A stretch of DNA of 64,000 nucleotides from Homalodisca vitripennis (taxonomy: Eukaryota; Arthropoda; Insecta; Hemiptera; Cicadellidae): positions 1-64,000 of the forward strand of contig NW_025777599.1 in NCBI RefSeq assembly GCF_021130785.1, given 5' to 3'. Position numbers and translations under genes: made by a program. The stretch's first letter is position 1. Each line of letters starts with the position of its first letter. The notes beneath the pieces were generated by a model. That model saw only the letters and a list, made by a program, of their open reading frames with translations. It had not been told where the DNA came from and searched no databases. This document shows, one piece after another, positions 57,342-64,000 of the stretch.

Positions 57342-57399
57342 TTTTTAAACTATGTGGCATTTTAAAAAACCGATCAAATATAAAACAATAAAATTACAT

Positions 57400-60300
57400 A
57401 ATAAACGTTAAACTTAAACTCGAGGTAAACTACTGTGCAATAGTTTGTGAATAAGAAAAATCTGAATCAGTTACTTTTTTATTAAGTTTGTACTTTAATT
57501 AAACGAAATAACTATTAAAGTTTACAATACAGGTAAATAAATTAAAATTATACACATTTAATTTCTAACGACAAATAAATTACTGCAGTTGAAGAAAGTA
57601 CAGTTTTATCCTTGTTCAATATTGGTAATTCCAAATTTATTTCATTTAATTCCTTGATATCGTAATGGTATGAAATGCCAAGTACTTTCAACACAAAATA
57701 ATTACTTTGTAAAAAACGACATATTTGTTCGTGCTATATATGACAGGCTGCTTAGTAACTGCTCTTGCCCATTTATTACATAATCATGAATTTGATGTGA
57801 AGCTTAGCAGTAATTATATAAATACATCTTTCTGTTATATTCTAGGAAATAAGTTCTTATATTTTTCGTATTGAAAATCCAACTGAAATTAAAATAATCT
57901 GGAAAACGAGTAGCTGTGTAAGAACATAAACGTGTTCAGCGTATTAGTTTCGGATCTGCACCGAGGACACCAGCTGGACTACGATATTTTGGACTACATG
58001 TATATTATATATATGTGAAAAATGTACACAGTACTGATACCAATTCACTTCTGCTATGCATTAAACAAGAGCGAATACACGTATGTAGAAGAATTTTTGA
58101 GGTTATCTATCCCTATCTTTTATTCCCGCACCCTTTAAAACAAATCTGAAAACTAGCCCGCCTGTACTGCACCATTTTTGAGATCCTGTAATAAACACAG
58201 AACCATCTTTAAGAATATTTGTAAAAAACCATATTGAACTATTTCGTATATAATTTCAAGATATTATATTATTACAAAAACTTTTCTTTTTTCCTTGAAA
58301 CTCCGGAAGTAAATAGTTCATTCATTTATGGATAGTTAAAGTAATAATTTTCTACCAAAAGGTAGTGGAAGGTTATAAACCGTATCAGCCCTTTAGATAC
58401 AGTACTTAAATTGTGTTAGTTGAATAAAGAGTCCATGTTATTGTTTTCAGTTTGTGTTAGGAAGAATAATCATATTTATGTTTATCTTATATACCTCATG
58501 TCACTTAGGACTAAAAGAGCCTTTGCGCTGAGCTTGGAGTGCGCTTTAAATATTACTATATAAAGTGCTGTCTCGTAGACACTATTTTTAAATTTACGAT
58601 TTTAGCAATGGATGTTTTACACCAACAATCATTGAATTACGACCGAAAGTAGTAAGAAAACTTAAAGGTAAATCAAAAGATTTTATTGTCTCTATGATCC
58701 ATATTAAGAAAATTAGGACACAACCACAATGTTAAAATGAATATAGGACTAGTTTTAACCGCTTATTGGGCCTTTCATCTTTTAAATGATCTAGAAACGC
58801 AGTCCCTTCAATTATAACATTATCACACAATATCGGCCAGCATTCTGTTTAGAAACGAGTGGTGGTAATGTTTCGAGGACAAAAAATAAAACTAAAAACG
58901 GACCCATTATTAAGAAATTAACGACAATATGTCAGTCAGATTTATCTAGGTTTAGCACACAACGTAAGAGTATAGTAACGGCTAATACTAGTTACTAATG
59001 TATATACATTACATACATATATTGCTTTCCATAGCAAAATTGTTAATATTACACGTACAGAGTGTCTGATTATTTTCTCTTTTTCAACATTGCAAATCTA
59101 AGCATAAGGTTAAAATTTTATAATTTTAGAGCAGTTCTATAGATATTTTACAATCAGATAGAACATAAACGTTCATTTTTTATTGCGTGGTCATGTGATA
59201 GCATTCCATGAGAGATCAGTTGCATCGCGTCCTTTACCAACACAATACACCGCCTATTTTGTTACACATGTAATCCTTGATGAAGGGTTTTCAATATGAA
59301 TTTTTTAAAACCAATGTTTGCTGCATACGAATCTCTCACGCTCTTTGAAACCCGTTTTAACAAATGCAAAGGAAGCTTGAATCATAAAACACAATTTATT
59401 TAGTATACAGCATACGTAGAATAACTGGACTGTTTACCTAACTTTCTGAATCAATTGAAAGGTAAGCGCAATTCAGAATGGTAAATAACTTAGTGTTGAG
59501 ACACGCAAGATTTTACATCATAGTCATCTGTGTTATGTTTGACAGGGATAAGTCAAAAAACGTATAAACTACATATACAGGGCGTTATGTGTAGGGTGTA
59601 TGCGAGATGTTGGCACATCTGTAGGATGTGATAGTAGTTTTTTATTGATATTCTAATCAATAAAAGTGGGTTTTCTAGCTAATAATAAACAATTATCGTT
59701 TATTTCCTTAATGCAGGTATTAAATATGGTTTCATTTTTAGGCTATGAGGTGTTGTAAGTATTCTAAAAAATTTTGTTTTGACTGGCGTTTACCGCCATT
59801 TATTGCATTACAGTAGTAATTATTTAAAAGGTACATATGTACAACAATGAGGAGTGGGTTTTTTTATTAGGTTATCTTATGTCTGTAGTAGTAGTAATAA
59901 TAATAATCCTTTTTTACTGTAAACAGTAAAAATATTTAATTTCAAAGTTGTTTCAAAAATATTATTTCTAACATGAATACTACTTTAAATAAATCAAAGG
60001 AACACTCGATTACAGAGGTGTACGAAACAGGTTCATGATGTACAAGAATTGCCCATGTGCAATTATGATATAACAGCACATCAGGGCTACCCCAGGGATA
60101 TATGAAAAGACCACAAATTCCTTAAACTACGAAATTGAAGCATGCTTTGTTTGAAAGAGGGCATCACCTAGTCACGAGATTGAAGAAAGGTTGTAGGAAC
60201 CTCGTTATCAGCTGTCATAGAAACAAAAATTAAGTACAATAGATTCTAAAAAACTAATACATCAAATATATATCTAGTTTTGCAATGTACAGTACATTAA

Positions 60301-62790
60301 AAAACTTTAATCAGAAATTTAATAGTGTAAAGACAGTGTCAGTTAAACTAACGTCAGTCATTCTACGAAGCATGTGTATTTGTTTGTAGAGATTCTTGTT
60401 AACTCTTTAAGTATAGTTAGTACAGTTCAACATGTTTGACAATCACTTTATTGTTTCCTCCCTTTGTCTCTTTAAGTTTAGTGCATCGTCGTAGATTCAC
60501 CCATTTTACGGTTGATCAGAAAGGAATTCTTAAAAGCAACAAAAAAGATTAATATTAGGGTCGTATTTGAAAACTATTCTTATCACTCGTTGGTTAGATG
60601 AAAAGATACTCGGTCATCTTGTTATCAAACTAATGAATAAAATACATTATAAGATTTTCCAAACTAATAATCCGAGAGATCAAGAAGTTGGTTGGTGAAA
60701 ATAGTTCATTCTGAAAAAAAGACTTAAAAATTATAATACTCTATTCTTTAAAATAAAAAGTAAATTAAATATCAAAAAATATGTTACTGAAATGCATTCG
60801 AAATAAATTTGAATGTGGTCTTCTTTATTTTAGACGTGGAAGCCTCCCATTGTCCTATACAAAAACACCAAATATCTCTCCCAATTTTGAACATATATCG
60901 TTCAGACATAAAAGGAGAACAATAAGAGAAACATCGTCGTATCACAAAGCCTCTTGCTTTTATTTCAGGAAATCTGGGGAATCCGGTGCTAGAGATGATC
61001 ACAGTGATGGCGTCTCGTTGTTATCCCCCATTGTTGAGATGTCCCGCAGAGGGATAGACGTGGCTGAGGAACATTGTGTCTGCATTTCTCTCTTGATAAA
61101 ACGCAAAAATGAGAAAATAGTAAATTTTTGGTTCTTTAATACTGTTAAAATATATTTATCATTTATATTTTTTAAAAACATAAATAAATGGTCTCGTCCA
61201 AATCATACTAAAATTAAAATTTAATAAATTTAATTGCATAATAAAAATGTATTTCGTATGGATTTGTAATTTTCTATGAAATTTAATTTTTATATAAGGG
61301 AACATCGAGGTCGATGATGGTAGCTCTCACTCTATTGCCTTTGGTTGAGTAATTTTTTCTAATGGGTAGTCGTGATGGCAAATAAATAAAATACCAGAAT
61401 AAATGAATTCTAAGCAAGCTTTGTACAATCATGTGACATATAACGTAATATGTAATTTAGTCATACAATGATAAATTTATTGAGTGGATGTTCATTGTTA
61501 AAAGTGTTTTATGTATGAAGTCTATACGTACGAGATATGTCTCGTATATCTCTCCGCAAGATATCTCAAGAATTAATTGACATTTAGAGTAGAAATTTAA
61601 CAAGCAGCCTAAGCGAAACCTGTTACGCTACACGTGGAGTAGCGTAGATTAACAAATTGATGTCGATGTATGCATGAACACAAATGTATTGTTTTTCGTT
61701 ATATACTAATTCAAGAGCAATATTGTTATGTACTCTCCATACGTATTATTCAGACACCTTTAAAATTTAAAATATCCTATATAAATTTTATTACTGGATA
61801 TCTAACTTAAACAGCTGTAGTAGACTTTTTACAACACGTATATTGTAATTACTAGATCAGGTTAACTCACGAAAAGTACACATAGTAGGCTTCAACTTAT
61901 ACGGAGAGTTGAAACCACAAGATGCTGTTCAGACACAACTCTAAATACTGGTTCTTCTTTTTCATGATTTATTTTATAAACCAATAACACATTTTGTAGA
62001 AAAGTACGAGGATATTCTATTGACTGAATGTAAATGAGTATCTTACTGTACGTTACAGTTTTTTACCCCCTTAACAATTTTGTAAGAGTACGTGATAGAT
62101 ATAATTTTGCAGACACCCAAACGTGTTTAGATTATACGATGTACCACATACATAAATTGTCGGCGCAAAAAACACAATGTAAATAAATCTTGAAAGTGTT
62201 TGCGCGTTACGTACTGTATCAAAGAACGTATATCATAAAAACGTAAAATAAAACATTTCATTGGCAGTGAAAAGTGCTTTAAAACATACTTATTTTCAAT
62301 TTACCATGTAAATACGTATGCTCATGTAAATACCTCCATATATCAAAAAGCTATAAATTAACGTAAGATCAAAAGAAGTTGTGAAGATATATTCTGCGTT
62401 TGAAAATACATGTTCGACAATATCAACTTACAAATCTGTTACATTCAGTTTCCGAAAAGTTTTTTTACTGTGAAGACATGCAAAAAATTATTAATGAAGA
62501 CAAGTAACAGTATTCTAATAATATTAATTAATTATGTTAATAATTAGAATTTAACGAGATAGACATCATTCTTATCATGAATACTAAGCTATTTCTTATC
62601 TGTTAAACCCAGTTTGGAAAAACCAAAGAAACGTATTAAACGTATTGTGTCTTAAAGGGAGGTTGCTAGATAAAAATGCAGAACATATATATGCATGATA
62701 AAGTTCAGTACTAATTTTGAGGTAAATAAAACCAAATCAACTGGTAGAAGTTTAAGTTTTGTCTAACACTGATTTCCCAATAATATACTG
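57400..62790 (+). repeat. Long diverged repeat, copy 2 (about 5.4 kb)
   Basis: Collinear with 16870-25740, shorter by internal gaps. The ORF at 60781-61224 (+) and its minus-strand partner at 60784-61002 lie in the best-conserved block and correspond to 23321-23566. Start and end were judged by loss of visible similarity only. Confidence 0.65.
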
Positions 62791-62799
62791 TTCATTGAT

Positions 62800-63080
62800 G
62801 TCCTGGTATAGTGGAATGTTTTTAGCATCTATGATTGTTGACATAGGTAAATCAGTTACAGATTAAGAGTTTTACAACTCAACAATGAAAATGGTTAATT
62901 ATTATCTACCCGTTTGGATATGTGATGTTGTACAATTACCTGAAACATTACAAACGAAAAACCTTTCTGCCATAAGCTGATTCACAAAGTATTGATAAGA
63001 TAATCTGACAAAAAATTATTGGTCAGAATGATATTTCTATATAAAAATATATAGAAATATATTATTATATATTGAGTATA
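62800..63080. other. AT-rich spacer with short palindrome
   Basis: ATTTCTATATAAAAATATAT (63028 on), followed by AGAAAT, forms a small AT hairpin just before the MITE-like element. Nothing else is seen. Confidence 0.5.
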
Positions 63081-63085
63081 TTTCT

Positions 63086-63269
63086 ATGGTAAAAAATTAC
63101 TTCCGAAGTCTCTAATGCTTGTGATGTAAAACTATGTGTGGCATCTCCTGCTTTCTGACCATGGTAGGAAGGTGAGAGAAGCTTTTTGAGTAGCGCTGTT
63201 GGTAAACTCGAGTTACACATAGTTGTATATCACAAGCATTAGATACTTCGGAAGTAATATTTTTACTAT
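63086..63269. mobile_element. MITE-like hairpin element (about 180 bp)
   Basis: Terminal inverted repeats of about 50 bp: GTAAAAAATTACTTCCGAAG (63090 on) through CTATGTGT (63141) pairs with ACACATAG (63215) through CTTCGGAAGTAATATTTTTAC (about 63246-63266, cited by its CTTCGGAAGT core). The arms match at about 46 of 52 positions and enclose about 75 bp without coding capacity. TA lies at both outer borders, compatible with a TA target duplication, but this cannot be proven in AT-rich DNA. The minus-strand ORF at 63112-63339 crosses it and is a shadow. Confidence 0.65.
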
Positions 63270-63274
63270 ATGAA

Positions 63275-64000
63275 TTGCTACCCATATTTTTTTTAGAATA
63301 TACAAGCAATGCTTTTTTAATTAGCTCATAGCAGAACACTTTTTAATTTTAAGTAGGTGTACAAGAACGTTGAAGATTTTAGAAGTCGGGCAAGATGACT
63401 TAGGCAGTAAAATAAACTGTACAACCATGCATGAACCAATAGTTAGGCAAGCTGACATGGCCAAGGTATTCTTAAAACAACTTATTTTAAGAAAGGTTAA
63501 AGATAAATCGCCTTAAAACAGACAACTACATAACAAACCAGACCACTAACTTCTGTCATCATTGATCAAAAGCTGTATAAGGTGACCTCACTGTTGCCAC
63601 AACCAAAATATGATGATTTAATGCCCACTGCCGTGAACGAACATCGGTAATTAAAATGTACAGAGCAATATGCAACTCTAAATACTATGTTGGTGTTTTG
63701 GAAACAAATGGGTAGTGTTAAGTATTTTTTGAGTTGTTTTTTACTAGCTAATAATGTGCTTATTTTTCATAAGCATGTTTCATTTTTACTCTCAATTTAT
63801 TAACTTAAATGCGAAGTAAAGTATTATTTTTTTATCAACTTTTTAAAATTATATTGTGTACTTTATTATATCATATACTAGGACTTTTATTTTATAAAAA
63901 TATTGTTACATTTCCTTAATGCCAATATTTTTAGCTTCAGACTCTTCTAAGACAAGTATTATGAATGGAGTAACTTGTAATATTTCTTTTCTAAAATTAC
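63275..64000. other. AT-rich stretch without a recognised gene
   Basis: No ORF, repeat or RNA gene supported to the end of the window. Confidence 0.55.

Noticed and set aside
1..64000. Prokaryotic features such as CRISPR arrays, operons with ribosome binding sites or insertion sequences
   Set aside because: None seen. Introns, TATA-initiator promoters, Gypsy remnants and AT-rich repeats show a eukaryotic chromosome.

Overview
The window is eukaryotic, most likely from an insect or another arthropod. About 43 kb of very AT-rich, gene-poor, repeat-filled DNA surrounds one GC-richer insertion. That insertion (32594-53360, 20,767 bp) is a complete Polinton/Maverick, i.e. an endogenous virus-like transposon of the adintovirus type. 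It has terminal inverted repeats of about 218 bp that begin AGT and end ACT, and a perfect 6-bp target duplication, CCTATA, on both sides.

From left to right, all on the + strand, the element carries: left TIR; protein-primed family B DNA polymerase; a poorly understood 1.4-kb stretch with a 28-nt palindrome; retrovirus-like integrase with a C-terminal chromodomain; FtsK/HerA-type packaging ATPase; an unknown protein; a DUF8207-type virion protein; a repeat-built fibre-like protein; a secreted matrix metalloproteinase with prodomain, catalytic and hemopexin-like parts; a phospholipase A2-like/adenain-type protease fusion; a penton-like minor capsid protein; the double-jelly-roll major capsid protein; three small accessory ORFs; a possible ssDNA-binding protein; a recurrent Polinton orphan; and a five-exon spliced gene ending in a C3HC4 RING finger, polyadenylated inside the right TIR. 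The replication/integration module is at the left, the packaging and capsid module in the middle, and putative host-interaction genes (metalloproteinase, accessory ORFs, RING protein) are scattered in the middle and right.

Most ORFs are broken by frameshifts. The two TIRs, however, differ by about seven single-base length changes, mostly in homopolymers, and by no substitution. The simplest reading is that many breaks are long-read indel errors in a young element, not decay. At least eight genes have the same core promoter: TATA, then an initiator 29-32 nt downstream, then an ATG only about 9-13 nt after the initiator in most. The TIRs carry a dense array of host-type promoter motifs: CCAAT, E-box, YY1/TISU, GC box and three E2F octamers.

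The flanks contain no host gene I recognise. They hold a 7.3-kb inverted-repeat structure at the left edge, two pairs of long diverged dispersed repeats (10.2/27.3 kb and 16.9/57.4 kb), a degenerate Ty3/Gypsy pol fragment, a MITE-like hairpin, microsatellites with a Z-DNA-prone tract, and a few isolated ORF or exon fragments. Coordinates of broken genes are outer bounds from the first to the last recognisable part.
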